Shown: positions 60,701 to 64,000 of the stretch, piece by piece | Position numbering within the stretch: position 1 is the stretch's first letter | How the letters are laid out: every line of letters begins with the position of its first letter | From: Strongylocentrotus droebachiensis | Lineage: Eukaryota; Echinodermata; Echinoidea; Camarodonta; Strongylocentrotidae | NCBI GenBank assembly: GCA_035222895.1 | Contig: JAVYIG010006849.1 | Span: 46,894 to 110,893 of the forward strand | Direction: 5' to 3' | Length of the DNA stretch: 64,000 nucleotides | Notes under the pieces: generated by a model | The model's input: only the letters and a program-made list of their open reading frames with translations | What the model was told of the DNA's origin: nothing | The model's database searches: none | Translations under genes and position numbers: made by a program

Positions 60701-61019
60701 TTAAAATCTTTAAGGCTTGGCCATGACATCGCACGAAGAGTTGTTTTCACACAGGAATTGGAACGGTTGCCAAATACAATTTCGTATTAAAAAGCATGCC
60801 TAGAAAATCATGCTGATCGAAAAAATACAACTTCATAATATTTTGTTTTGTTGGTGACGTACTATGTACTCAATTCATCGGATATTGTTCATATATTTTT
60901 TGATGATTACTTGCTTTGTTAATGTGATTTATAACACATGACTTACCCCATCGCTGTGCCAATACCTCGCAGCTTAATGCCGCAAGAAGAATGAAAAACT
61001 TCATATGAACCCAATCCAT
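9411..61019 (-). CDS. Tie-like receptor ectodomain (signal, Ig-Ig-EGFx3-Ig-12xFN3), 3' end missing
   Basis: Twenty-two coding exons join in frame on the minus strand: 60947-61019, 31612-31926, 31042-31284, 28762-28893, 25945-26097, 25003-25140, 23836-24141, 22145-22456, 21305-21631, 20741-20918, 20143-20255, 19318-19620, 18661-18957, 17715-18032, 17081-17371, 16324-16641, 15549-15857, 14903-15217, 14044-14334, 13274-13380, 12611-12736 and 9411-9480. Every junction is GT-AG and most introns are phase 1. The product so far is 1678 residues: signal peptide (1 to about 22), Ig1 (25-129), Ig2 (130-210), EGF1-3 (211-351), Ig3 (352-453) and twelve FN3 domains (454-1678). This order is that of Tie receptor tyrosine kinases, cell-surface receptors that bind angiopoietins in vertebrates. 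Vertebrate Tie has three FN3 domains, so nine are extra. No transmembrane or kinase exon is visible, so kinase activity is inferred from family only. A receptor phosphatase-type or other cytoplasmic domain cannot be excluded. Many N-x-S/T sites fit an extracellular protein. Confidence 0.85.
9481..12610. other. Intron 21, no recognised feature
   Basis: This 3130-base intron splits FN3 domain 12. It holds a CT-rich tract at about 11138-11175 and AT-rich sequence. Short open frames near 10622-10847 and 11443-11682 on either strand have no recognisable domains. Confidence 0.6.
12611..12736 (-). CDS. Exon 21: FN3 domain 12, part 2
   Basis: This exon of 42 codons is phase 0 on both sides. It encodes LQFWRQSEQRSNQSIEITII and then NGTLTGLNPFTAYVIK, the middle of an FN3 domain with the L-x-P-x-T-x-Y motif. 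The acceptor is TATCTTTACAG and the donor GTAGGA. It joins the exons on either side without a shift. Confidence 0.82.
13274..13380 (-). CDS. Exon 20: FN3 domain 12, part 1
   Basis: This exon of 107 bases enters in phase 1 and leaves in phase 0 at GTATGA. It encodes PPPKPTGLEVLGIGETNVTL then QWVRPNPPHGIIHEYK, an FN3 A-C strand segment with the conserved P-x-P opening and W. It is too short for open-frame callers and was found by splice pattern. Neither class A nor class B cysteines are present. Confidence 0.82.
14044..14334 (-). CDS. Exon 19: FN3 domain 11 (class B, one cysteine lost)
   Basis: This exon of 97 codons encodes residues 1481-1577. The class B loop is kept (IEFSWREPPCGTRHGDIVHY), but the second position reads LTPYTEYRFSVRA with proline-tyrosine and no cysteine, so the first cysteine has no visible partner. 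I placed the donor at GTAGGT (phase 1). A GTATTC four bases further would change phase and break the join to the next exon. The acceptor is TACACCACAG. Confidence 0.84.
14903..15217 (-). CDS. Exon 18: FN3 domain 10 (class A)
   Basis: This phase 1-1 exon of 105 codons encodes residues 1376-1480. It has IRLNWNAPPNQKCPINSYVV with the second cysteine in QDRC, and SLIPFSTYELKVFAVTEAGNG. It has the CPI-x-x-Y class A string of domains 6 and 8. The acceptor is AAATATTCCAG and the donor GTAAGG. Confidence 0.86.
15549..15857 (-). CDS. Exon 17: FN3 domain 9 (class B)
   Basis: This phase 1-1 exon of 103 codons encodes residues 1273-1375. It has LNVSWEEVPCGHRCGDITFY and LEPCEVYQFRVRARTRKGWG. There is an extra cysteine inside the class B loop (PCGHRCGD), giving three cysteines, so one may be unpaired. 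The acceptor is CGCTTCCAG and the donor GTATGT. Confidence 0.85.
16112..16148. repeat. Short perfect hairpin in intron 16
   Basis: Arms of 17 bases (ATAAAAATAAATGCCAT and its reverse complement) are separated by three bases, between the exons for FN3-8 and FN3-9. It is AT-rich. No function can be assigned. Confidence 0.7.
16324..16641 (-). CDS. Exon 16: FN3 domain 8 (class A)
   Basis: This phase 1-1 exon of 106 codons encodes residues 1167-1272. It has MNITWSPPAAQPCPIVSYGL with the second cysteine in SDQC, and GLLPFTTYRVMVWARTDAP. The WSPP-x3-CPI string is nearly the same as in domain 6, and the SDQC/LDQC/FDQC string recurs in domains 2 and 4. The acceptor is CTGATCGCAG and the donor GTAAGC. 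Confidence 0.86.
17081..17371 (-). CDS. Exon 15: FN3 domain 7 (class B)
   Basis: This phase 1-1 exon of 97 codons encodes residues 1070-1166. It has LKFHWNTLECGDRHGPEVIY, where the class B loop is ECGDRHG instead of PCGHRHG, and GLLPCLMYSFKVQAETSAGFG with the second cysteine. The acceptor is ATACTACTCAG and the donor GTAAGT. The TSAGxG ending is shared with domain 5, consistent with duplication. Confidence 0.86.
17715..18032 (-). CDS. Exon 14: FN3 domain 6 (class A)
   Basis: This phase 1-1 exon of 106 codons encodes residues 964-1069. It contains DVTWSPPEVNGCPILYYQV with the second class A cysteine in LGMCGP, then LSNLEPYSTYDVYVQAVSDA. The acceptor is ATTCTTACCCAG and the donor GTAAAG. The opposite strand also shows open frames here; they lack any domain logic and are shadows. 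Confidence 0.86.
18661..18957 (-). CDS. Exon 13: FN3 domain 5 (class B)
   Basis: This phase 1-1 exon of 99 codons encodes residues 865-963. Class B hallmarks are SLTWDIPCGHTHGDILLFHY and LASCTPYEFRIKAKTSAGYG. The PCGHxxGD loop and the LxxCxxYxF cysteine recur in domains 3, 7 and 9. The donor is GTATGC and the acceptor CTTAAATCCAG. Confidence 0.86.
19318..19620 (-). CDS. Exon 12: FN3 domain 4 (class A)
   Basis: This phase 1-1 exon of 101 codons encodes residues 764-864. It begins VPGPVPNLRV and has IHLSWDPP, the class A cysteine pair in SACQMEYIVRYTPQVLDQC (15 residues between cysteines) and GLVPYSTYSVEVLARNSIG, a textbook FN3 F-strand. NLT sites are present. The acceptor is CTTTGACAG and the donor GTGAAT. 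Confidence 0.86.
20143..20255 (-). CDS. Exon 11: FN3 domain 3 (class B), C-terminal part
   Basis: This exon completes domain 3 with FPDLAECVMYNFTVAAHNIA and GVGPTSAP, ending at GTAAGA in phase 1. It carries the second class B cysteine (AEC-x-x-Y-x-F) and the FN3 Y-x-F-x-V-x-A strand. It has 113 bases and is entered in phase 2. The acceptor is TTTACCACCAG. It is too short for a standalone open frame and was recognised from the phase and the FN3 pattern. Confidence 0.83.
20741..20918 (-). CDS. Exon 10: FN3 domain 3 (class B), N-terminal part
   Basis: This exon carries the start of class B domain 3: VTLSWGVVPCGHRKGLISNY, with the W-x3-PCG motif. It begins in phase 1 and ends in phase 2 at GTAAGT after HSYT, so the domain is split by an intron. 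No other class B domain in the array is split. The acceptor is CTCTCTTAG. Joined to the exon at 20143-20255 it yields a complete FN3 of 97 residues (667-763). Confidence 0.84.
21305..21631 (-). CDS. Exon 9: FN3 domain 2 (class A)
   Basis: This phase 1-1 exon encodes residues 558-666. It has the FN3 core LLVTWEP and the class A cysteine pair in RRCDVAYYIIHYEITSFDQC (16 residues between cysteines), then LIGLNEYSSYVVSV. The acceptor could be at 21631 or 21625; both keep the frame and differ by two residues. I chose the outer AG because a pyrimidine/AT-rich tract precedes it. It is the first member of five A-B pairs. Confidence 0.84.
22145..22456 (-). CDS. Exon 8: FN3 domain 1 (Tie-type)
   Basis: This phase 1-1 exon of 104 codons encodes residues 454-557. 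FN3 hallmarks are the W of VELAWDAW, the YSVLYRE C-strand and the tail VAVRRGLNGEGEPSP followed by TATT. The RRGxxGEGxPSP loop closely resembles the first FN3 of vertebrate Tie proteins. Unlike domains 2-11 it has neither class A nor class B cysteine signature, so it stands outside the duplicated array. The acceptor is TTATCTTCAG and the donor GTAAGT. Confidence 0.87.
22457..23835. other. Intron 7, no recognised feature
   Basis: This AT-rich intron of 1379 bases lies between the Ig3 and FN3-1 exons. Overlapping open frames near 23323-23566 run on both strands and show no domain. I see nothing else. Confidence 0.55.
23836..24141 (-). CDS. Exon 7: Ig-like domain 3
   Basis: This phase 1-1 exon of 102 codons encodes residues 352-453. 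The B-strand cysteine lies in TISLTCTATF and the F-strand cysteine in AAQDFECRLSAS, and the domain ends QAIVNVKGH. It sits between the EGF trio and the FN3 array, the position of Ig3 in Tie receptors. The exon is richer in G+C than its AT-rich introns. The donor is GTTAGT and the acceptor TCCATACAG. Confidence 0.83.
24142..25944. other. Introns 5 and 6 around the EGF3 exon
   Basis: The introns at 24142-25002 and 25141-25944 flank exon 6. They are AT-rich, with a short CAC/ATC-rich stretch near 25373-25418. No other gene or repeat was recognised. Confidence 0.55.
25003..25140 (-). CDS. Exon 6: EGF-like module 3
   Basis: This phase 1-1 exon of 46 codons encodes residues 306-351, from ECENGAFGADCDQTCHC to GCEDGWTGVNCQ. 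All eight cysteines are present, in laminin-type EGF spacing. The acceptor is TACTCAACAG and the donor GTTTGT. It is the last of three consecutive EGF modules, the number found in Tie receptors, and the next exon is an Ig domain. Confidence 0.87.
25945..26097 (-). CDS. Exon 5: EGF-like module 2 with two cysteines missing
   Basis: This phase 1-1 exon of 51 codons encodes residues 255-305 and ends GPPYGCSCAAGYTGVDCMQ, a clear EGF C-terminal half that resembles Tie EGF2 (PYGCSCA). Only six cysteines remain. The first two positions expected for an eight-cysteine module are replaced near ALGKDIFGQHG. The acceptor is ATTTACAG and the donor GTGAGT. The paired loss suggests one disulphide arrangement has been abandoned rather than a random break. 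Confidence 0.83.
26157..26240 (+). mobile_element. Solo hAT-like terminus (fragment)
   Basis: CAGTGGCAGAGCCAGGGG begins at 26157, resembling the ends at 55869 and 44707, followed by C-rich sequence. No matching opposite end or target duplication was found, so this is a truncated copy. Confidence 0.4.
26497..26679. repeat. Two adjacent near-perfect inverted repeats (double hairpin)
   Basis: First hairpin: arms 26497-26544 and 26546-26593, 48 bases each, with one mismatch and a one-base spacer. Second hairpin: arms 26591-26634 and 26640-26679, about 40 paired bases with one 4-base insertion and a 5-base spacer. The second begins within the last bases of the first. It lies in intron 4, about 400 bases upstream (in gene direction) of the EGF2 exon. 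Confidence 0.9.
28762..28893 (-). CDS. Exon 4: EGF-like module 1
   Basis: This phase 1-1 exon of 44 codons encodes residues 211-254. The text begins CPAGFWGRGCDQDC and continues to TGECVCPPGFTGQLC, with eight cysteines in a laminin-type EGF spacing (CxCPPGFxGxxC ending). The acceptor is TATATCAG and the donor GTAGGA. It follows the cysteine-free Ig2 directly, as in Tie receptors. The donor +3/+4 bases are less canonical than its neighbours but keep the frame. Confidence 0.88.
29364..29660. repeat. Long (CT)n pyrimidine tract
   Basis: A CT-dominated stretch of about 300 bases. Serine/leucine-rich and Arg/Glu-rich open frames on the two strands are consequences of the repeat. It lies in intron 3. 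Confidence 0.9.
30901..30947. repeat. (CT)n microsatellite close to the Ig2 exon
   Basis: The CT dinucleotide run lies about 95 bases left of the Ig2 exon, in intron 3. Confidence 0.9.
31042..31284 (-). CDS. Exon 3: Ig-like domain 2 (cysteine-free)
   Basis: This phase 1-1 exon of 81 codons encodes residues 130-210. It has an Ig-type core: GEPVRLFADTG, then the W of NVQWRRLG, then the DSGLYEIVF F-strand motif, and an ending of VEVIVR. No cysteine is present, so the canonical Ig disulphide is absent. Tie2 Ig2 also lacks it, as far as I recall. The last residues run straight into the first EGF (VIVRRCPAG), a junction that closely resembles vertebrate Tie. Only 327 bases separate it from the Ig1 exon. 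Confidence 0.85.
31612..31926 (-). CDS. Exon 2: Ig-like domain 1
   Basis: This exon of 105 codons is bounded by acceptor TATTTTCCAG and donor GTGAGT, both phase 1. It encodes residues 25-129. The two Ig cysteines are visible in LANFACIVIP and GEAYSCVLHNGD, with the second in the usual Y-x-C F-strand context. NVT glycosylation sites are present. The position directly after the signal peptide matches Ig1 of Tie receptors, where Ig1 and Ig2 help form the ligand-binding head. The true first codon comes from splicing (G plus AT gives Asp), not from a local ATG. Confidence 0.82.
33926..34245. repeat. Compound CT / AC / TCTA microsatellite
   Basis: A CT-rich core (33926-34060) is followed by an AC run (about 34072-34083), more CT, and a TCTA/TATC tetranucleotide stretch (34164-34245). 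The overlapping open frames are repeat artefacts. Confidence 0.85.
36085..36157 (+). mobile_element. SINE/LINE 3' tail with (ATT)n
   Basis: GCGCTTTATAAATATTGTTA runs into a TTA trinucleotide run, a form common at the 3' ends of SINE/LINE-type elements in marine deuterostomes. Only the tail is recognisable. Confidence 0.4.
36657..36845. repeat. Pyrimidine-rich tract with (CT)n core
   Basis: Polypyrimidine sequence with an uninterrupted CT run near 36759-36784. Confidence 0.85.
37225..38040. repeat. Tandem repeat, about 206-bp unit, three copies, interrupted
   Basis: The string CTGATGTCTATAATCAAGTC followed by AGTTGTGACGTCA recurs near 37275 and 37481, with a diverged copy near 37691. AATGGCAATCT and GTCAGA(G/A)-type strings recur in the same order. 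The third copy is split by the LINE fragment at 37738-37946 and resumes with GCAGAGAGTGCC. Confidence 0.7.
37738..37946 (+). pseudogene. 5'-truncated LINE fragment (ORF2 C-terminus)
   Basis: The + strand translation contains IKRHQSLLKNSLKRKIEGVR then QRGKPRTRRDGNTEWN, the basic G-R-G-x-P-R-x-R-x-x-W-type tail found at the C-terminus of several non-LTR retrotransposon reverse transcriptases. Frame changes show it is dead. A perfect 11-bp direct repeat, ACAAATTCAAA, flanks it at 37727-37737 and 37947-37957, and the 3' end is the GATA-type simple tail GATAGATAG. Together these indicate target-primed insertion of a truncated copy. Confidence 0.75.
38989..39361. mobile_element. MITE with inverted repeats, about 370 bp
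   Basis: CTCATCAGCTCCAGATTGCC plus AAATATCCCG at 38997-39026 is mirrored by the reverse complement of CATCAGCTCGAGATTGCC plus AAATAACCCGC near 39321-39350. Diverged internal copies of the same terminal motif occur near 39075-39105. Outer boundaries are uncertain by about 10 bases. Confidence 0.65.
41470..41506 (-). mobile_element. Solo hAT-like right end (fragment)
   Basis: A C tract is followed by CCCGACGCCCCTG, the reverse complement of CAGGGGCGTCGGG. It resembles the right end of the CAGGGGCGG family. No left partner was recognised. Confidence 0.35.
43901..44030. repeat. Poly-C, (AC)n and second poly-C tract
   Basis: A run of C followed by (AC)n at 43901-43935, and a further C run at about 44010-44025. 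Confidence 0.85.
44860..46010. repeat. Minisatellite, about 110-bp unit, about 10 copies
   Basis: Each unit has a C tract, a CCGCGCGAAGCGCGG palindrome, TTTCATTAAATCATTAGAG, AAAGAAGACGATTCGTTGTA, a TTCTCGACTCTTAATCC stretch and CTCGTCTGAATTCAG. Counting the TCGTC(T/C/G) motif gives copies near 44946, 45043, 45153, 45262, 45357, 45472, 45590, 45700, 45812 and 45922, plus a partial one at 46010. It lies inside the hAT-like element. Confidence 0.85.
46050..46460. repeat. Second minisatellite, about 97-119-bp unit, four copies
   Basis: The core CAGGGGTTTTAGGCATTTAA followed by GGTCAGATGAGCAT recurs near 46108, 46204, 46323 and 46420, with a partial copy at 46059. Two copies carry a GGGCCCGCC block and two carry a GACACTGGCAG-like block. 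It adjoins the first array within the same transposon. Confidence 0.75.
48119..48560. mobile_element. MITE with long terminal inverted repeats, 442 bp
   Basis: The left end CAGCCTTTTCACACACAGCT plus AAAATT is mirrored at the right end (AATTTTAGCTGTGTGTGAAA then AGGCTG), a perfect 26-bp inverted repeat. A further inverted GATTAGTATAAACGTGTTTA block lies inside. GTTTAAACACG-like strings recur internally. I could not resolve a target duplication. It has no open frame of note. Confidence 0.75.
50530..50970. repeat. Degenerate tandem repeat, about 130-140-bp unit
   Basis: Related strings recur: ACGTGAGGGTCCTGAATAGC near 50540, ACGTGAGAGGGTCCTTAATT near 50671, TTGGGTCTTGAATGATGCAC near 50815 and a weaker GGAGTCCTGCATTACGTG near 50939. 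The spacing is roughly regular, but the copies are strongly diverged. Confidence 0.4.
55869..56107. mobile_element. hAT-like MITE, 239 bp, with 8-bp target duplication
   Basis: The left end reads CAGTGGCGTAGTAAGG, a typical hAT terminus. The right end is degenerate (reverse complement TAATGGCGGAGC). A perfect 8-bp direct repeat, AGTACAAG, flanks the element at 55861-55868 and 56108-56115. There is no coding capacity. Confidence 0.7.
57104..57536. mobile_element. Small relative of the 44.7-kb hAT-like element
   Basis: The termini CAGGGGCGGATCTAG (57104-57118) and the reverse complement of CAGGCGCGGATCTAC at the right end match the family seen at 44707. Only a 5-bp direct repeat, ACCTA, abuts both ends, so the target duplication is unclear. 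The interior has small GC hairpins (GATGCGGAGCATC, GCCGCGAAGCGGC) and T/G homopolymers. Confidence 0.65.
60947..61019 (-). CDS. Exon 1: start codon and signal peptide
   Basis: The exon encodes MDWVHMKFF followed by the hydrophobic run ILLAALSCEVLA and then QRW, a typical secretory signal peptide with probable cleavage after VLA. The ATG has A at -3 and G at +4, and an in-frame TAA lies 15 bases upstream of it, so this start is well supported. The exon ends one base into a codon at GTAAGT (phase 1), matching the phase-1 acceptor of the Ig1 exon 29 kb away. The 5' UTR continues to the right for an unknown distance. The link across the large intron is inferred from phase and architecture only. 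Confidence 0.8.
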
Positions 61020-61640
61020 AATGGCTATCAGAGATTATTATTCCTTCATAAAACTTCCGAAAGTCAGGATTTCAGCAACATTTGGAACTTGTTGTCATGC
61101 AGCACCTCGCAGTTTTTGAGTATTCCAGATAGATAACTGAAGATTTGTAGGCACGTATTTCATTCCTTTCGTATAAAGGAACTGTCAATGCTGCTGATCC
61201 GCTCAAGGAAAAGAAATCCTCCTAAATCAACAAAGTGAAACTAAGTTTGGACATCAAAGGGAATGTCCAAAACTTCATGAAATTCGAGTTTCCACCACAA
61301 ATCGTCCCAAGTGAGTTGACGCGTATTCCTTCGCACAAATTAGACTGATGTCAGATTATTCCAGTCAAAATAAACAATTATCCCCGATGTGATTGAAATT
61401 CAAGTTCAAGTCTTATAGAGGAACGTCAGACATCATGCAGTAAGTTGCAAAGAAGCCAAAAAGGAAGCGCAATTTTTTTTTTTTTTGACGCACAAAATCC
61501 CTAGTGTGGAAATTTGTGCGTGCGTTTTGGCGGGTTTCGTTCTGTCGTCTGCACTAAGGCTGTATAGTGCTTGATACACTTTACATGTAGAAGGGGACGA
61601 CTCTCTTTCCCTCTCTTGACTCATAGCGTGATTTCACAAG
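61020..61640 (-). promoter_or_regulatory. Probable 5' UTR and proximal promoter region of the Tie-like gene
   Basis: This is the sequence directly upstream of the start codon. Two weak TATA-like strings are visible on the minus strand: TTTATACG around 61169-61176 and CTATAAGA around 61409-61416. I cannot tell which, if either, is used, and there may be an upstream non-coding exon. No other open frame with domain logic is present. Confidence 0.25.
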
Positions 61641-61674
61641 GTGTTTCCTGTCATGCACTCTCTCTCTCTCTCTC

Positions 61675-62010
61675 TGGTCTATAGCAAACAGGGGAACCCT
61701 TAAAGGGTAGTAGTTTGAGATTAAAGCTTACCTAAAACAGGTTTCTGTTTTTGTAAAACTCATGTGCGAATGTCAATTACATAATGACTTTGACTCTCTC
61801 TCTCTCTCTCTCTCTCTCTCCCTTCTCTCTCCCCCCTTTCTCACATCTCTCTCTCTCTTTCTCTCTATCCCTCTCTCTGTGTGTCTCTCTAGTCTATAAC
61901 AAACAGTGAAACACTTGAAGGATATCAATTAGAGATTAAAGCAAATGTGACCAAGTTATCAAAGCATAACTGAAACATGTTTGAAAACGATTGCGCGAGT
62001 GTCCATATAA
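61675..62010. repeat. Local duplication with CT repeats, 5' flank
   Basis: Two diverged copies of a block of about 100-120 bases occur at roughly 61675-61775 and 61888-62005. They share TCTATARCAAACAG, GAGATTAAAGC, AAACAGGTTT/AAACATGTTT and GCGARTGTCCA-like strings in the same order. Each is preceded by a (CT)n tract, about 61657-61676 and 61794-61880. Confidence 0.55.
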
Positions 62011-62631
62011 GTTTAAGAAATCAAAACACCATTTCACATAAAAGACTAAACACTCGAAAAGAGATTTTACAATAGAACGCTATACTATTATTCGTGTAGG
62101 CATTCAATTTTTGTTTAGTGATAAACCGCCATGTTTTTAACGCAACAACTTATTCCTATCTCGCTTTAATCGCTTGGTTACTATGTTTAAGTAACTAAGA
62201 ACTGGAAATTTTGATATTCGAGCACCTCGCAAAAAATATGCTCCTACTTTAATCGATGCAAGGAACTTAGTTGCATTATTCAATTCGAGAAACTTTATTT
62301 AAACTCATCAACTAAAACATGACTATTATTCGAGACATTAACCATTTAGTATTCTGTTCACCTTTACAAGAAAACGGGTCAAGATTAATGACGTCAGCTT
62401 ACCTATTGCTTGTCTTCTATTTAGTAATGATAAAAACGTACCGATGAAATTATGGCTGCTCAACATAAAACCAAACAAGTATCCTAGTATAAGACGGAAA
62501 ACAATCGTATGTGGTAATTTTCTTAGAAAAAAACATGTAGCATTTCAAAAACCTCTACTCCTTTACTTGCAATACATGTTTTCTGTTTTAATTCATAGAA
62601 AATATAATGAAATGTATAAAAACCTATACCA

Positions 62632-62715
62632 ATCCCCCCCCCCTCTCTCTCTCTCTCTCTCCCTCCCTCTCTCTTTCTCTCTCTCTCTCTCTCAATCTCT
62701 CTCTCTCTACCTTTT
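62632..62715. repeat. (CT)n microsatellite in 5' flank
   Basis: A C run followed by CT repeats. The open frames over it are artefacts. Confidence 0.85.
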
Positions 62716-63024
62716 CCTAAACACTTTCTCCCTCTGTCATCCCGCCCCCTCCTTTCGCCCACCCCACTTCCTTCCACGCTTCTCATGTCCAAGACCCCCC
62801 CCCCCCCTTCTCTCGAGAAACAAATACTTGTTTTCTGATTCAGAACGGAAACAGTGATGTGACAAATCGCATATCCTTACCACTCCGCCATCACACATGC
62901 ACATCCTGTCGATGGACCAACTCAGAACCAGAAGAAATTTAACCCTTTGTTAAACGCCGTTCTAGCTCCTAACAGAACGTTTATATCTATCCTCTTTTTT
63001 CAACTACCAAGAGGTGACATTGTC

Positions 63025-63220
63025 ATGTTGTCGAGAGTTTGAAACGCCTGACTGTGGATGGGAAGGTCGTGGGTTCGAGGCCCTGGCATAGCATTAACGT
63101 CCCTGCAAATACATTTGTCTCACTCGACCCAGGTGTAGTAAGTGGGTATCCGGTCAGTTGAAAGGGTGTAATAAATACTAGCCACTGATAACGGTTGTTG
63201 GAGATAAAGATGGTATTTAC
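63025..63220 (+). mobile_element. tRNA-derived SINE
   Basis: A Pol III-type head is visible: an A-box-like stretch near 63030-63050, followed by CCTGACTGTGGATGGGAAGG and the B box GGGTTCGAGGCC starting at 63071. The downstream body is unrelated to a tRNA (GTGGGTATCCGGTCAGTTG). It does not fold into a complete tRNA with an acceptor stem, so it is a SINE copy and not a tRNA gene. The boundaries are approximate. Confidence 0.6.
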
Positions 63221-63769
63221 AAACTAAAAATAATTTTTTTTAGAATAGTCCGGCAGCCACTGAGCTACACCTCGTTTTGTTGAAATTAGTTTTTGTTCTT
63301 GATGGATTCTGTTTCCTTAAGCATTGCAAATGACCAAACAGAAAGCTGGAGCTTTGTAAGTGTTAAGTAATTTAAGATATGGCCAAAAAAAAAATGGCCG
63401 CCAAAATAGCCTATTTTCAGTAAAATTTGAAGCACCTATACGTGTATAACTTGAAACGTTATGATCACTACATGGGACATTTCCCCGATCAATAATTCAG
63501 TGAACATTATTTTCCTTTTTTATTATCAAAATCATTATTATGAAATATGTATTTACACTGTAGCCTTTGCGCGAGCCTTTTTATTGTGGGCTCCCCGTGA
63601 CAAAACAGACATACATCAAAATTGAATTATAATTTTTGTTGATAGTGTTCCCTTTTCCCTACTACTTAGAAATTGAAAAGCTCGTTTGGGGCTCGTTTGT
63701 TTTATATTGTGGATATTTCTTCTTTTTGTCTTTCGATGGAGCATTTCTCGCATCACCTCAACCCTTCGC

Positions 63770-63972
63770 CCTCCTCCCTCCCTCCCCCCCCCCCCCTCCC
63801 TCCTTCCCTCCCTCCCCCCCCCCCCCCCCTCCCTCTCTCCCCTCTCTCTTTCTCTCTTCCTCTCTCTCTCTCTCTCTTCCTCTCTCTCCCTCTCTTCCTC
63901 TCTCTCCCCTCCCTCTCCCCGTCTCTTTCTCTTTATCTCACTGTCTCTCTGTCTCTTTCTCTCTCCCCCTCA
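63770..63972. repeat. Polypyrimidine tract at window end
   Basis: About 200 bases of C and CT repeats. Proline/serine/leucine-rich frames over it are repeat translations. Confidence 0.9.
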
Positions 63973-64000
63973 CCTTAATCAGTGCAAAGGCTAAAGATTT

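Larger units (their letters stand above)
31927..60946. other. Intron 1 (29 kb) rich in repeats
   Basis: The intron runs from the signal-peptide exon donor (GTAAGT) to the Ig1 acceptor. No exon of the Tie-like gene is needed inside it, because the expected domain order is complete on either side. It holds the hAT-like element 44707-46982, smaller hAT-like and palindromic elements, a LINE fragment, tandem repeats and many CT, C/G and T homopolymer tracts. Long stretches (for example 32000-33900, 39700-43900, 51000-55600 and 57600-60900) are AT-rich and show no gene I can support. Confidence 0.6.

Noticed and set aside
63041-63095. Possible tRNA gene
   Set aside because: The B box and part of the A box are present, but no matching acceptor stem closes and the body continues as SINE sequence.

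Overview
The window looks like animal genomic DNA. It is AT-rich, full of CT/AG, AT and AC microsatellites and homopolymer C/G tracts, and its only convincing gene is split into small exons with canonical GT-AG introns. Architecture and repeat content suggest a marine invertebrate deuterostome, most likely an echinoderm such as a sea urchin; this taxonomic call is inference.

One gene dominates, on the minus strand (right to left). I could assemble 22 coding exons from the start codon at 61019 to a splice donor at 9411. Reading phase is preserved across every junction, giving 1678 residues plus one base. In order they encode a signal peptide, two Ig-like domains, three laminin-type EGF modules, a third Ig domain and twelve fibronectin type III (FN3) domains. 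Signal-Ig-Ig-EGFx3-Ig-FN3 is the ectodomain order of the Tie angiopoietin-receptor tyrosine kinases. Local matches support this: the second Ig has no cysteines, the junction from Ig2 into the first EGF reads VIVRRCPAG, and the first FN3 carries VAVRRGLNGEGEPSP. Vertebrate Tie proteins have three FN3 domains; this one has twelve. Ten of the twelve form five alternating A-B pairs, each class with its own cysteine pattern, as if a two-domain, two-exon cassette had been tandemly duplicated. No transmembrane or kinase exon was found, so the 3' end probably lies beyond the left edge after an intron of at least 9.4 kb.

Layout: 1-9410 is the last visible intron, with a MITE (7781-8036), a local duplication, AT/AG repeats and a CpG-rich promoter-like patch (8700-8890). 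9411-25140 holds the densely packed FN3, Ig3 and EGF3 exons. 25945-31926 holds EGF2, EGF1, Ig2 and Ig1, and one intron there carries a striking pair of adjacent near-perfect inverted repeats (26497-26679). 31927-60946 is a 29-kb first intron loaded with transposon debris: a 2.28-kb hAT-like element with a perfect 8-bp target duplication and two internal minisatellites, further hAT-like and palindromic MITEs, a 5'-truncated LINE fragment with an 11-bp target duplication, and tandem repeats. 61020-64000 is 5' flank with CT repeats, a local duplication and a tRNA-derived SINE. No rRNA, intact tRNA, CRISPR or prokaryotic features were seen.
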